Shown in pieces: positions 32,700 to 45,600 of a stretch of DNA of 64,000 nt; the stretch's first letter is position 1; every line of letters starts with the position of its first letter. Location of the stretch: positions 49,095,257 through 49,159,256 of the forward strand of contig OX421965.1 in assembly GCA_949128115.1 (NCBI GenBank), read 5' to 3'. This DNA comes from Anaspis maculata (lineage: Eukaryota > Arthropoda > Insecta > Coleoptera > Scraptiidae). Under the pieces are notes generated by a model that searched no databases, was not told the DNA's origin, and was given only the letters and a program-made list of their open reading frames with translations. The position numbers and the translations under genes are program-made.

Positions 32700-35120
32700 T
32701 AGCGCTGGGCAATATATTCGATTAATCGATTATAATAATCTATTATTTTAGCATTCAGAAAAATGATCGATTAATCGAAAATCCCGATTAATCGATTATT
32801 CAAATAATCGATTAATCGATTGTGAATAATCGATTATTTAATCGAATAATTGATTATTGGGATAAAATCGCTAATCGATAAATTAAACTGCTTTTCAAAT
32901 TAGGAATACGATTATTCACTTTTCGATTATTGGAATAATCGCTGATCAGTTAATCGAATAACTGGTAATTCAATTATTAATCAATTATTCAAATTTCGAT
33001 TATTTTCTAGCTACCTGGTATGGTCACGTTTCACTTTGCTATGGAAGGTAGAGAAATTTTGAGTAATGAATCATGAATACGTTATAGGTACCTACCAACC
33101 TATTCGATCACCTATGCAATTCTACAATAATAGGGTGATTGCATGCAGAGGGAGTTTATGGCAAAATGTCAATAGTGTCATTGTCATCTGTCAAGTTTCA
33201 TCCATGCGGAGTCAACGTCAACCGGACTATCCTCCACTAAGTACCTACTGTCATTTTTACGTGTTTTGTTCACATACTGGTTTGTTCGACGCTTACGAGA
33301 TGGAGATGGTGATTTCTAATCATTCTAACAATGCCTTACACCTGTTATGTGCCCCAATCTTTGTCTATGGACTCAACGCAATTCCCTAACAAACGTCAAA
33401 ACATAACTAGATCCTTGCGCTGCCTGCCGGTGATCAGGTGAACGAATCACCCTATTGTAAAATACGTATAGCAAATTTCTTTCTTTTTTAAATTGCATTG
33501 TATTGCATCTTGCGTCAAGGTCAAGGGAAGGGAATGCAACCTATCCATCACTAGAGTGAAACTCGGGCGAAACGTAATATGAGCTTCATGTAAACAAGAC
33601 CATCAAATGGGGTACTTGCCAATGGAATAGATTCAGCTGGAAATACTTTTGATTGCTAGTATAAGTGATAAGGGGACTCTACTGATGATTTCACAAAAAT
33701 CCCGTCGTTTTCTACAAAAAAAACGAATTTGAAAAATTCCTCCTAAAAGCTTCGCGCCAGGACAGGGATTTTGAGTGGGGTTGGTCTGACTGTGTGACAA
33801 TGGAATAATCAAGAATGTCAGAAGGGATGCCACTGTGACACTGTCATCTTGAACATGCTATCGCAAAACCGGCTTCCTATCTAATTCATTTACCGTGAGC
33901 ATTTAGACAATAAAGTCGAACAAAGTTTCGAAGAGACTGACTCCAGAAACCTCTTATAACACTGTCTCAGTCGAGATCATTTATTTCCAGGGGAAAATCT
34001 GGAGGATCACCAATAGCACAGAAATAAGAGGCTGAAAATGAACAGTGAGCTTTTATAGGTTCATCATTAGCATACAATTCCGGATAGGTAATACTTTAGA
34101 GTTACAAGAGATCCATGTGGGGAGGACGCGATGGATCTCCAAATAAAATGTGGGGAGCAGGAACACTGATGTCCGAAATGAAGCCGAGGGTCAGCCAGGT
34201 CAGAGCACGGGTGACAAACATGCTAAAGGCTTTTATGTGGACAGCACTGAAGACTAAAGAAAGAGACTAGTTAGGATGAACAAGAAATGAACAAAACGAG
34301 TAGGTACTTGCCGCGTAGATCAAAGCAGTCAAAGGCAAAAAAGGGCACAGAAAGAAATTACGGTCGGCGGTTTGACGTTGTCAGTCAGACTCAGATCAGA
34401 TTTGAGATGATACGATTTCAAAGTTTGAAAACCGCACCTTGACGACGTTATATCATTGCCAACCCAACGAAGAAAAAGAGCCCTTCTATGTTCTATATCT
34501 AATATATTTGTGACGTCACAAATATATTTCCAAAACACGCATTGCGGCCGCAATTTTGGGAATTTAGGAAAAAGAAAAAATACGGGTACATCATTTTTAA
34601 CCATACTATCGATTAAGCCTATAAAAAAAATTAGGCAAGTACCCCATTGGTAATAATAAATGGAAAGCTGCACGCTTTAGGCTAGGTGGCGCCGGCTCAT
34701 TCTCATTTATTCAGTTCTTCCTTGACTTGGTGTTTGGTTATTGGTTCGATTGGGTCTTTCCGTAAACCACTATGGCTATACTAAGACGAAAAGCATTGTT
34801 TGGAACTATTTAAAAAAAAATCCACCAAAATGCGAGTGCATGCAATAATTGCAAAAAAACTGATAAACCTATAGAAATCGATTCATCAATTTTTCAATAA
34901 TCGATTTATCATTTTTGAAATAATCGAATAATCGATTTTGAAATAATCGAATAATCGATTTTGAAATAATCGATTATTAATTTTGGAATAATCGATTAAT
35001 CGATTTTTTAATGATCGATTAATTGATTTTTCAATAATCCAAAAATCGATTGATCGGAGTAATCGATTATTTTTTCATAATCGATTATCGATTATAAAAT
35101 CTCATAATCGCCCAGCCCTA
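32700..35120. mobile_element. 2.4-kb hAT-like foldback element with ATCGATTA-rich arms
   Basis: The ends TAGCGCTGGGC and the complement of GCCCAGCCCTA form 11-bp inverted repeats with one mismatch. An exact 8-bp duplication TCCAGGAC flanks them (32692-32699 and 35121-35128). The outer 250-300 bp on each side are AATCGATTAATCGATT-rich arrays. The interior has no transposase. A smaller inverted-repeat insertion lies at 33131-33454. hAT origin is supported by TAGNG-type ends and duplication length. Confidence 0.85.
33131..33454. mobile_element. Nested 324-bp MITE
   Basis: TAGGGTGATT at the left is matched by AATCACCCTA at the right. A small frame inside shows no known motif. The target duplication was not resolved. 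Confidence 0.4.
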
Positions 35121-35144
35121 TCCAGGACTGTCAATAATAGGAAT

Positions 35145-35830
35145 GAAGTCCAGCTTGAAAATTAAGTGTTCATATGAGACAAGAGTAAGTTTCATGTTTC
35201 ATCACAATCGTTTCACTAATGGGAAATTTCAATATGGCGGCCAAGATGGCGGCTAAATCATGAAATTCAGCTTGAGAATAAGAATGTCCGTACGAGACAA
35301 GAGTCAAGTTCCAAGTTCCATGACAATCCCTCCATAAATAACAGATTTCAATATGACGACCAAGATGGCGGCGGAATCATGAAATTTACCTTGAAAATAA
35401 GAACGTTCATACAAGTCAAGAGTAAGATCCAAGTTTCATGACAATCCCTCCACTGATAACAGATTTAAATATGGCGGCCAAGATGGCGGCGAAATCATAA
35501 AATTCACCTTGAAAATAAGATTGTTCATACGAGACAAGAGCAGGTTCCAAGTTTCATAACAATCGTTTCACTAATAAGATATGTCAATATGGCAGCTAAG
35601 ATCGCGGCGAGATCATGAAATTCAGCTTGAAAATAAGAATGATCATACGTGACAAGGGTAAGTTTCAAGTTACATGAAAATCGTTGCACTAACAAGAAAT
35701 TTCAATATGGCGGCGGAATCATGGAATTCAGCTTGGAAATAAGAATGATCATACAAGACAAGAGTAACTTCCAAGTTCCATGAAAATCGTTCCACTAATA
35801 AGAAATTTCAATATGGCGGCGCAACCATGA
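35145..35830 (+). repeat. Six-unit ~118-bp minisatellite
   Basis: Units with ATATGGCGGCCAAGATGGCG start near 35232, 35350, 35470, 35588 and 35705, with a shorter last unit at 35811. Same family as 21420-21860. Confidence 0.85.
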
Positions 35831-36258
35831 AATCCAATCTGCCCACTGGCCACCCACGAGGACCTAAGCTATCCATTGGAGAAAGTTCCAGGGCTCTAGA
35901 TTCATTCCCCGAGGAGGAGTTCAACTTCTTAAAACTGCTTAGTAGTTAATCTTCGTTTTGTGATAATGATAATGATAACTATGTATGTATAAAAAAAATG
36001 CCCATTGGCCATTTTTTGGGGACATTAGCTATCCATCGGAAGAAGTTTCAAGACTCTAGCTTGATTCCCTGAGGAGGAGTTCAACTCCTTAGAAGTCCAC
36101 AATAAATATCTGTTTTTTGATAATAGTAATGATAACTATGTATGGATAAAAAAATGATGCCCATTGGCCACCTTCGGGAACATTAGCTATCTATCAAAAA
36201 AAGTTCTAAGGCTCTGGCTTCATTTCTCGAGGAGGAGTACAACTTCTTAATTTCTATA

Positions 36259-36310
36259 CACAGACAGACAGACAGACGGACAGACAGACAGACGGACGGA
36301 CAGACAGACT
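36259..36310 (+). repeat. (CAGA)n tract
   Basis: CAGACAGA/CGGA repeats near the 3' end of the host repeat. Equivalent tracts lie at 22141-22178 and 58976-59013, each followed by a CCGGCCAYATRAGCGTCATT-like sequence. Confidence 0.85.
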
Positions 36311-36576
36311 AACTGGCCATATAAGCGTCATTTTCTTACGAAAATGCGCTAAAAATTGACAAGCTCATACCAGCCTAAAGCCCCCGGTCTGACATGAAAT
36401 ACAGAGCAATTTTTAATAACCTTATCAACGCACATTAGACCTACACCTACAGGGTGAAAATCATGTACCTTATGACGTAAGTTTTGAGGCACCAGCTCCC
36501 TGTCCAATGGGGGTTATTTCGTCAATGACAGGTTGAATTCTTTTATAAACAGATGACTCGTTCAAGTAATTTTAAT

Positions 36577-36875
36577 TTATAGCAGCAACTTAGTAGAGCT
36601 ACTATAGGTCTGTAACTTTCCGGTAAGTGGTCTGGTTTCCCAGGCTTACCTAAGTACCCCTATAGTATTTGCCTTTTTGAAAGTGGTAGAATTTCTTCCG
36701 TCTCAATGATTTTCGAGAAGAGTTTCGCCAGCCATTGTTTGGTCAACGATCCAAAATGTGTGATGAACTCAGGATAAATTTCGTCCATTCCAGCAGCTTT
36801 ACCACGTTTAACAAATCCTATAGCCGTTGTTATTTCCTCTTCAGTACATGGTCGTGCCATCAGTGAAACTTCAAG
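36577..36875 (-). pseudogene. Non-LTR reverse transcriptase fragment
   Basis: The minus strand reads EEEITTAIGFVKRGKAAGMD and IYPEFITHFG...KQWLAKLFSKI, then in another frame KPGKPDHLPESYRPIVALLS. These are successive N-terminal RT blocks of LINEs. A stop and a frame change lie between them. No endonuclease, catalytic palm or 3' end is present nearby. Confidence 0.75.
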
Positions 36876-38287
36876 GTAGTGTGCGTTTGGAAATTCGCAT
36901 TGCCTTTTAGATTCTTTTCGTAAACTGTTTGTCTGCTGGTGCTCTGGACATTGAAATTATGCGTTGAGAAATTTTGTTGGGGTTGATGTCTGATTTTTGT
37001 TTCCTAATGTCGCTTGCACCGCCTAATTTCCGTTGAGTTGTGAGTTGTCCACAACTCGAATTTTTTTCGACTAGACCTGGTAAAATTCATAACTTCAACC
37101 ATTTCATTTCCGTATACCGTAGTACCTCGAGTAGTACCTGCTTTCGAAATGCGATATTTTTAAGACAATCCGGACAATAATTTGATTGTCTGATTCTGAT
37201 TGACTGACTGACTGACTGATCGACTGATTCTACCTAACTGGTGGCTTGAGAATAATGAGTCTTGACAAGTTGTTCAAAATTAGGTTCGTCCTTGTCTGAT
37301 ACATCCATAAGCTATACCTACAGTTTATGACAATGTCTAGGGAGGGTTAACTCAGGCAAAGACATGTAAGTACTTAATGTAGGCGTGAAATGGGAAATAA
37401 AGGGCTTTTCCGCATGGTGGGTATACGCGTCCTGACGTATAGTTGGCGGGATAAACTTCAACAAGAATAACCTGACAATCTGTTCGCCGTATAATAACTC
37501 CGCGCAAGAGCAAGAATAGGACTGAAAATGCTCCACAGAACCAGGAAACTTTGGATTAGTTATCTGCGGCGGGTGACTTTCTCGAGGACACTTCATGTCC
37601 TTTCTCTCTCGATTACCTAATTTACTTTTTCTATACCTACAACTCCATACTACTTCTCCACTCTGCTCTCCGGATTCTGGAACTCGCAAATGTATTCCGA
37701 AAGTTTCACGCATATTTACCTCCTGAAACGAATCCCGACACTTTGCTTCATCACGTATTATACAATACCTACCTGCAGAGCGAAAATGCTTAAGTTCAAC
37801 AGGCAAAGTCTGCTCTGAAAACTGAGGAATTACCATTTCTACCAAAGAATACGCGAAAATGATTGAAAGCATTAAGCGCTGCTCTCGCTAAATGCCACCG
37901 CAGTGATGTGGCGTTGCGCGGATTTAAAATTTCACGCAGGTAGGTATAGTTACCTGACATACCCGGACTTTCAAACGTGGGATTTGAAAATGTATATTGA
38001 AAAAAATCGTCAAGTCTCAAATCTTCGTGGAAACGTGTGACTGTTGAATCAATTTTTGATTAAAGGAGGGAGCACTATTTCAGGAGTCAAATTTACGCGT
38101 GAAAAGTTGCCGTGATTATGATGAGATTCTTATTTTTTCCGTCTTAAGCTGGATTCCCAGATACGAATATTCGGACAGAAACAGCAAAATTTTATGTTAA
38201 AGTCCTCATATTGGTCAATCAGAGCCCTCGAATTCAAAATTTGACATACATTCCAACTATAAATCAAGATGTTTGTTTTGGAGACAA
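36876..38287. other. Unassigned sequence
   Basis: A 184-codon minus-strand frame (37318-37872) is present, but it has no recognisable domain and its composition does not look coding. Nothing else was recognised. Confidence 0.3.
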
Positions 38288-38352
38288 AAACAAGGTGGGA
38301 ATCGAACTACTGGCCCCTGGCATGGCAGTCAGACGCGCTGACCACCACACCA
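38288..38352 (-). repeat. tRNA-like SINE head
   Basis: The minus strand has TGTGGTGGTCAGCGCGTCTG (A-box region) and AGTAGTTCGATTCCCACC (B box). It is flanked by poor sequence rather than an acceptor stem, so it looks like a SINE remnant and not a working tRNA gene. It shows the same arrangement as 25447-25556. Confidence 0.45.
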
Positions 38353-39290
38353 CAAGCTTCTCAATCGATAGAGATGAAACCAATGGAAGGAGGAAGTGTA
38401 TTTTTTTCAAATAATGTTTGGAGATCATGCGGGGCACCCAAACGTAGAGATCATCGCAGATTATCTGCCTTTCCTAGATGCCTGTTTTCATTTTGTGACG
38501 AAAGGTAAAAAAAATCCGCGCGACAAGGAGCTTTGCTGAAAGAAAATCTATTCCGAGTATCAGAGCCAAAGCAAACATTATTGAAGGCCCACACACTCAC
38601 ATGAAAAGTACACACTGAAATGGGAGCAAAAATGTTGGATAGATTAGCGACAACGTCTGGAGTGTATGGACAAACATGATGTCGTCGTGCGGACAAGTTT
38701 GCGAATCCTGATTGGTCGTCAACATAGTGTAGTAATTATTACCCGCTTGCTCTAATCTCTGACGAAGTTTCGCCGTTCAAAGGTGCAAAGGACGAAATTA
38801 CAGGAAGATAAATTGCAACTTCACCGGGACAGTGACACACGAGAGGAACAGAGAGAGAGAGAGGGAGGGAGAGAGAGAAAGGCAACGGGGAAGTCCCTAA
38901 CAAGGTCCATTCAGAATTGATGAGACAAGACGGAATGCACTTTTCACCCGGACACGCGGCATGTCCGTATCCTGGCGAGTGTTTTTCTGTGAAACCCGGT
39001 TCGGGACTAATTGGTTTGATGATGACGTAACGAAACACACGCCAGACGCAATTAGCGATGAAATTTTAATTGCGCTAGTTCTGTGTATTTTCAGGCAAAA
39101 GAACGGGACATGTAGGGAACGAAAATGTCCAACTAATCAAATAAGAAAGAAACTCAGTTTCTTATGAAACACAATAAAAGTTATTGCATTCACTTCAGTT
39201 TAAAGCAAGGTGAATTTCAATTTTAAAAAATTCTCAAACACTTATCAACAAAACATTGTAGAACATTCAAGAACCTATAGACTACCATAT
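38353..39290. other. Unassigned sequence with a (GA)n tract
   Basis: A GA-rich microsatellite occupies about 38846-38882. No gene was recognised. Confidence 0.35.
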
Positions 39291-39598
39291 TGTTACGAGT
39301 GGCGATTCTCGTGTGCATTCTGGAGCACACCCTTTCTAGAATGTTCGCATTAGATTGCAGTATACAAGTGCGAAGCTCTGGTCATTCCAGAACATACGCA
39401 ATGGCTTGGCGATTCGGGAAACTTCAATAGCCGAGTAGAAAAGATCAGCCGAATTGGCGGAGGTGCTGCCGTTTCAGAGCACGGGTAATGCAAGCGAAAG
39501 AATGTAGGATTTTTCAGGAGTCGCCTCGAAACAATATGCAGGGTCATTGTGGAATTTGCTAGAGGACCGGTGGAAGATTCCAGAACAGTAGTCGGCCG
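39291..39598 (+). repeat. LTR relic of the gypsy family
   Basis: TGTTACGAGTGGCGATTCTC and GTGCATTCTGGAGCACAC match the start of the LTR at 28938. The match runs through GTGGAAGATTCCARAACA and stops near 39598, so the downstream part of the LTR is missing. It ends less than 100 bp from the last coding exon of the CYP4 gene. Confidence 0.75.
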
Positions 39599-39657
39599 CC
39601 ATTTGGTTTGGATCACCAGTAACGTGATTTGATTATTATTTACTTTTGACATTTATC

Positions 39658-39663
39658 TTTATT
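39658..39663 (-). terminator. Candidate polyadenylation signal of the CYP4 gene
   Basis: AATAAA on the minus strand begins 21 bases after the stop codon at 39684-39686. A longer 3' UTR running into the LTR relic cannot be ruled out. Confidence 0.45.
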
Positions 39664-39683
39664 AAGTACAGAGTTTCTTTGGC

Positions 39684-42600
39684 TTACGTCGTTGTTCTCA
39701 GTTTGAATTTTATTCTGATACCTTCTTTCGCTCGCAAGACTAAATCACCCATTATGACGATGTCGCTGGGCTTGGTGACAGGTTCCAGGATGAACTTCCG
39801 CAGGATTCCGCTCAGTACGGATTTCAATTCCAACATTGCGAATTTTTGACCTGAAAAAGTAACATTGGATCAGAATATCATATCAATAAAAGTATATTCG
39901 TATTTAAGGAGGTACTTTGCGACGAAGTTCTGGAAAGTGATTCATCTCATCGATCACATTAAGCGAACTGCAAAAGCGAAAGTGAATTTTATTGGAAATT
40001 CGGAGGTAGTGGGTATTGCTTAGATACAGAATGGACAAAAACTGAACAGTGTGATGGTTCAATTCTGAAGAGAATTGAGGGATCAAAAATATTAAATTGG
40101 ACATCCAGGAATTAAGAAGAAGGGGAATGAGATTAAAAATTTCAAGAATATTTTTTCCAGAAAGAGAATTAAATTCTTTTCAGTTTGATGTATCACAAAG
40201 TAGGCAGTGCCACTTGAAATTTTACAGTTGAGGTGGGGTGGGAGCGAAAGGGTCAAAGACAGAAGTTCGCCAATGTATGTTTTAGATGTCCCCCTCGATA
40301 TAAAAATTGATCTGTTTTGCTCAATGAAATATTCACTTGGAATCGAAAGTTATTGCGGGTGGATAGTTTACGAAGGATCACCCGGTAATTACATTGATTT
40401 TGTTTTATTGAAAAAACAATAGTTATTGACGTCCATCGGTTGAATTGCATTTTAATTTTGTAAATTGATATTCCTTAACAAGATAAAAATTATGTGCAGG
40501 TACGGCATCGAACAGTTAAACTCAGTGACATCAACGAAAACGAATAGTCATAACAATGGAAATTTTCATTCCCAATACTTTCGCAATATGATTATGATAA
40601 AATAAAACTGAGCATTTTTAAATTTAAATTGACCCTTGTACAGAATAAATTGAATAAAAAATTGATAATCCAATTAATCGAACTCAGTGCAGCCAGAATG
40701 CAGATAGACTGGCCCGGTGGCAACCACTCTACGTCATGCGACGTATGAAAAACAATTGAAACGTCGCGCTTCACCTCCATCACGTCATAGGTAGGTGTCG
40801 TTTCAACGATATCTCGCAGCGTAATAAATAGATAGTTGGGTAGATCCTCTCACATTTTGTTTGATTGAAGCAAAAGTACTTCAAGTGCCATCGCAAATGC
40901 ACATTTCCATCCAAGAAATGTATCATACTAAGTACAGAAAAGTCTCTCACGTTGATGGACAGGTTGATGACATTGACATGTAAGGAAATGGAGATCTCAC
41001 CTATGCAGTTCCTGGGCCCGGCGCTGAACGGGATGAACGCGAACGGGTGTCGCTTCTGCGTCATTTCCGGCAGAAACCTGTCGGGATCGAACTTTTCAGG
41101 ATCGGGATAGATTTCAGCGTTCCTGTGCAAATCGTAAATGTGTGCCGTGACCATCGCCCCCTTAGGAATGACGTAGCCGGTTGCCGATTTGAAATCGCAA
41201 CTTGCATATCGCGATATCAACGGTACGCTCGGGTAGAGCCTCAAGCATTCCTTGAGGACCCTTTCCGTGTACACCAGCTCGTTGAGGTCGTTGAAGGTTG
41301 GCGCCCTATCGCCCAGCACCTCCACCAGTTCGTTGTAAACTTCTTGCTGAAATTTTCATTCAAATATGGGCTTCATCGGGACAATTTCATTTGATTTCGA
41401 AGTGCGGTTCTTCGGTAGTCAGTAGATAATGTAATGGGCAAGATCTTGGTAAATATCTAACGTACAGTGGCGGACTTCAGAATCGCACCACTTTTACAAA
41501 ATCAAGAAGCTAATTTCCATTGTCATGCATTAGTCATTACATTGTTAAACAATGCAAATTCGACTGCTCGATTTAGAAGAGTGGTGCGATTTTAAAGTCC
41601 GCCACTGTACCTATCGATGGCTTATTATATTCTCTCGATGTCTCGTACCACTAGTGTTCATATCAGCCTGTCCTTAGTAGGTAAGTATACGAAACGTCAC
41701 TGGAGTCGGTTTTTGTTAACCCGTTGAATGAAAAATCATATAATCCAGGAAAATTGGGTTTGAGGCAGGCGCGTGCTGAGACCCTAAAGAGGGCCTGGGC
41801 GAATTCATATCAAAAGGCTGGGGCAGAAAGTAAAAATTCATACAATTTTTTGAGAACAAAAATATGTTTGAAAAAGAACCAGAAAGGAAAGGAATACGGT
41901 CCCACAAAGCCTGGATGGCTGGTTAAACAAATTCGTATGAGCAATTTTATATGACTGTTTTGAACTCAAAATTAATTGCTCTACAACATAATCTTGAATT
42001 CACAAAAATCTCCTTGTGAGTTTTTTTTCTGTGGGAGGCCAAAGTGCAGAAACCACTCTGCAAGTCGATTTTTCAGATAAGAATTCCCATATTAACTGGT
42101 TATCGGCAGTCAGGAGAAGTATGATATGATATGGGTTAGATGGAAAACAAAAAGAGAACATCGGCAGATATTTTTGAGGAGGCCAAGGAACCCACTCCCC
42201 CAGTGGTGGTGTTAATTATAAGGCCAGGCACATCATGGCCAGGCACACTTGAACCGACCAAGTAAAAGGAAATCGGTTATGTCACCCCTAAACTTCCCCG
42301 ACGAGTAGCAAAGGAATGGATGGAAATGGAGTATTATACTAAAAATTTTTTTTCATTGAAATGGAAACTACATTGAAAAATAATTGACCCGTGTTTTTTT
42401 ATTCAGTCAAAAACCGTATCGTTTTAATAAATAAATAACATCAACTAGTTCTGACGTCACAGCGAGTCACCGCCTATACTGCCTGTGTAAATGACGTCAG
42501 AAATAGGCAGAATATAGGAATTTCGTTAATTTATTGCGGCCAAACGATACGATTTTTGGCTGAATAAAAAAATACGGGTCAGTTGTTTTTCAATATAGTT

Positions 42601-45600
42601 TCTGATTCCATCGAAAAAAAAAAAATTCAAAAGTATAATACTCTATTTTAAGATGAGACGTCCCTTCGCCTTTGGGTGGGAAGTTAGAATTTGAGAAAAA
42701 TATTGAAGAATTAAGATATTTTCTCTAATAAGAGATTCATTTTGAGCTCCATCATTTGAGTCTGGTCTTGATAAGCTAGGCTGGTTACTCATTTTAAAGT
42801 GGAAAACTCTTGGAAAACTTAGAGAATATTAAGAGAAATTGCCTGAAACTGTTCAAGAATCACTTACCACATTTGTTTAACAGAAGTTTGTGGATATAAA
42901 TCTGTTCACAAGCTAAAAAGTTAGAAATTTGCAGTCTTTCATTAGGAACCAAATTATGTAGAAAGAAAAGCGAGTGAGGCAGTCAGACGCATTGGTACAT
43001 GGATGAAGGTAAACGATGTGAAACTGACACCACAGAAAGATTGAAAATAATTTGCAGAAAATTGAAAATTTTGAAAGTTTGAATTTTCTAGGAAAACCTC
43101 AAATCTTTTCGAAAATCATCTTATTATAAAGATCGTTAATTACGGCTCCACTTTAAGCTCCATCATTTGAGTCCGGTTTCGATAGCCCAGGCCTGTTTTA
43201 CATTTTCAACGGGGAAATTCCCGAAAATTAAAAAGAAAATTGATAGAAAATGTTCAATAGCCAGTGACCTCTTATCTTAAAAAAATTGGTGAAAATCTGT
43301 TCACGGGATAAAAGTTGGAAAATTTGCAGTCATCTTTTCTCCAACTTTCATTCCTAGCATGTCTGCACCTAAAATGAATATGTCGTAAAGCTCAACGCAT
43401 GTCAAAGTTTGCATTGTAATTCTTTGAAATTCACGGAATGTGCTAACTTCATTTAGAGTAAATTACCGTCGGAAAACCGACTCTGTGCCGATTTTGAAAC
43501 TAGGTCTACACGACCGACGTCCAATCCAACCTTCTTTCGTTATCAGTTTGACTTTTTCGAAAAAAAAAAAATCCCCGAGCAGGAATGAATTTTTGAGTAG
43601 AGTCTTGCATCAAAGGCGAGTCATCCTGGTCAAAATACGGGCGAGAGGCCATCTCGAGTAGCAACGGCTAGGAGAAATTTTGAAAATTCATAACGCTCGA
43701 CTGGAAAATGGTGGAAGATTGCAACTGCAGACCTAATTTGACTCTTTTGTTTTGTTTCTTCCTGCCAAATTTGGTCCCAATCCATCTTATAGATTTTGGA
43801 TAATAAAATGGTAAAGTTTTGAACTTCACCATCTTTTATTGTTTGAAAAATGACAGATAGGGCAATACTTTTAACTGATCTGAATACAGTTTTCCATGGG
43901 CCTTCAAGCGACATATCGCAAGTCAAGTTCCGTGAGATTCAGCTTCTGTTATTTTTTGACAGTGACACTCCCGTTTGAGAGATGACAGTCAAAAACTAAT
44001 GGGCTCATTCAACGGTAAAACCATTTCTGTGTACCAAATTTTAAAACGTACAAACATACAAATATACAGACAGAGATCATTCTGGAAATTGTCTTAATTG
44101 TCATATAGGACCTCAAAACGGATATATCCGTCGAAATCTCGAGACATTTTTTTAGCGCGTTCACAATACCTCTCCTCCTCGTTAAGTGGTGGGTCGGAGA
44201 AGTGAAAATTGAAAAAATTAGAGTTGAAGATAGAACTCCAAAAAGCCTGGGTGTCTCTTGGAAATGAGTAGAATACCCTTGGTGAGCTCAGGTATTTAGT
44301 GTACAACAAGAACAAGACCACTGGAAAGTTAAAACTGGTCCAGGACTCCGAGCTCATACGTCTACTAGTTCCGACAGTTGACAGTAGTTATAGTAGGTTC
44401 ACTTGTACTGGACTCTAATTATTGGCTGGGCAAATTTTCTACTTTAACATTGTAGGCTTGCCGCCTTTTCACCTGGTGTGAAACTGACTTCTCTGGAAGT
44501 GAAGTTATATTTCTTATCAAATTGATATTAAAATCTTGGAAAACTGACCTTGTCATACGTGGAAGTGTGGCTAGGGGGACGCAGAGCTGTGTTACCGTCA
44601 TGTAGACACCAAAAGAGCACGGGGCGGCCGCAAATCTAAGTCATCTTAACGGCAACCCATTCAGGGTCGACAAAAACTCGTACCGGGAAGCCCAAAAACG
44701 AAAGTAAATTGCAAATTGAAGGTACTAACATCGATTCCGGCCCAATACGCAACTTTGAGCGGCTGGGTTTTTTGAAATTTAGTTTAATTTACTTCTTACA
44801 CGTAAATTTTTTTGCCAAGGACAGACTGTACGGCGATCCTTGTATTGCCTATAATTCTTCAGAATTTGGCGTGTATTTTTGACTGGACGAGGCGAGAGGG
44901 TTGATGATTGCATGGGGCCCCTTTTTTGGACGAAGGGCGTTTTATACTCTTCAATTTGAATCGAAAGTTGAACCGGCTCCGAGAGGTTGGAAATATTTTT
45001 AATAATTGTCAAATGTCAAGGCTCTTTTAATTTATTTGTTCATTGGCAAAAATTAAAAACACGTCGAAAAGTTGGTACATTTTCCAATAAAATAGAAAAA
45101 AGCGTCAGACATCACATCCTGCAAAAAGGTTCCGGCTATCTGCAGAGGGAATACGCAAAAAATGTGTTTCAAAACTGGTCCGGCCAGAGCAGCCAACTGC
45201 AAAGTTTTGGGGATTTTCTATATTTCACATTTGGAAACTTAAAAACAAAATCTCACAGCCGACTAGAATCACGGTACAAGTGAACAAGTATATTTAATAA
45301 GATAAACCGACAGTGATTACGTTCGTTATGAGATTAGCACTACTTGTATACCTATGGGAAGTCGGTACTTTGATGATCGTGAGCAAAATCAACGGATTTT
45401 TTCGGAGAACGGATTTGAGACGAAGTCAGGTAGTAGATATTTTTGATAAACCGGTTTGGTTCTTCGTTACTTATTTTTCAATTTTCGACCTGTTTTTTCT
45501 AGCTTTAGATTTCCTTCCTCTGGTCTTCGTTCGCGCATCTGTTTTGAGTCAAATCCACATTAAGTACAGTAATATCATGTCAGTGTCGAAATTTTGTGAT

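Larger units (their letters stand above)
32674..36352 (+). mobile_element. TAGCGC-ended repeat carrying minisatellites (copy B)
   Basis: It begins TAGCGCATTTTCTTAG and ends CTTACGAAAATGCGCTA. CTCACGTGCGTGAG, a palindrome, lies just left. A hAT-like element interrupts it at 32700-35120. After that comes a six-unit ~118-bp minisatellite, then repeated ~125-bp units with GGAGGAGTTCAACTTCTT, then (CAGA)n at 36259-36310. The end is TAAGCGTCATTTTC and a small terminal hairpin CATTTTC-TTAC-GAAAATG. Non-coding. Confidence 0.6.

Noticed and set aside
35145..35830. CRISPR-like regularly spaced repeat
   Set aside because: Whole ~118-bp units are tandem with no unique spacers; the genome is eukaryotic.
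37318..37872. 184-codon minus-strand gene
   Set aside because: No domain, low-complexity-free but non-coding-like composition, and no splice or promoter signals.
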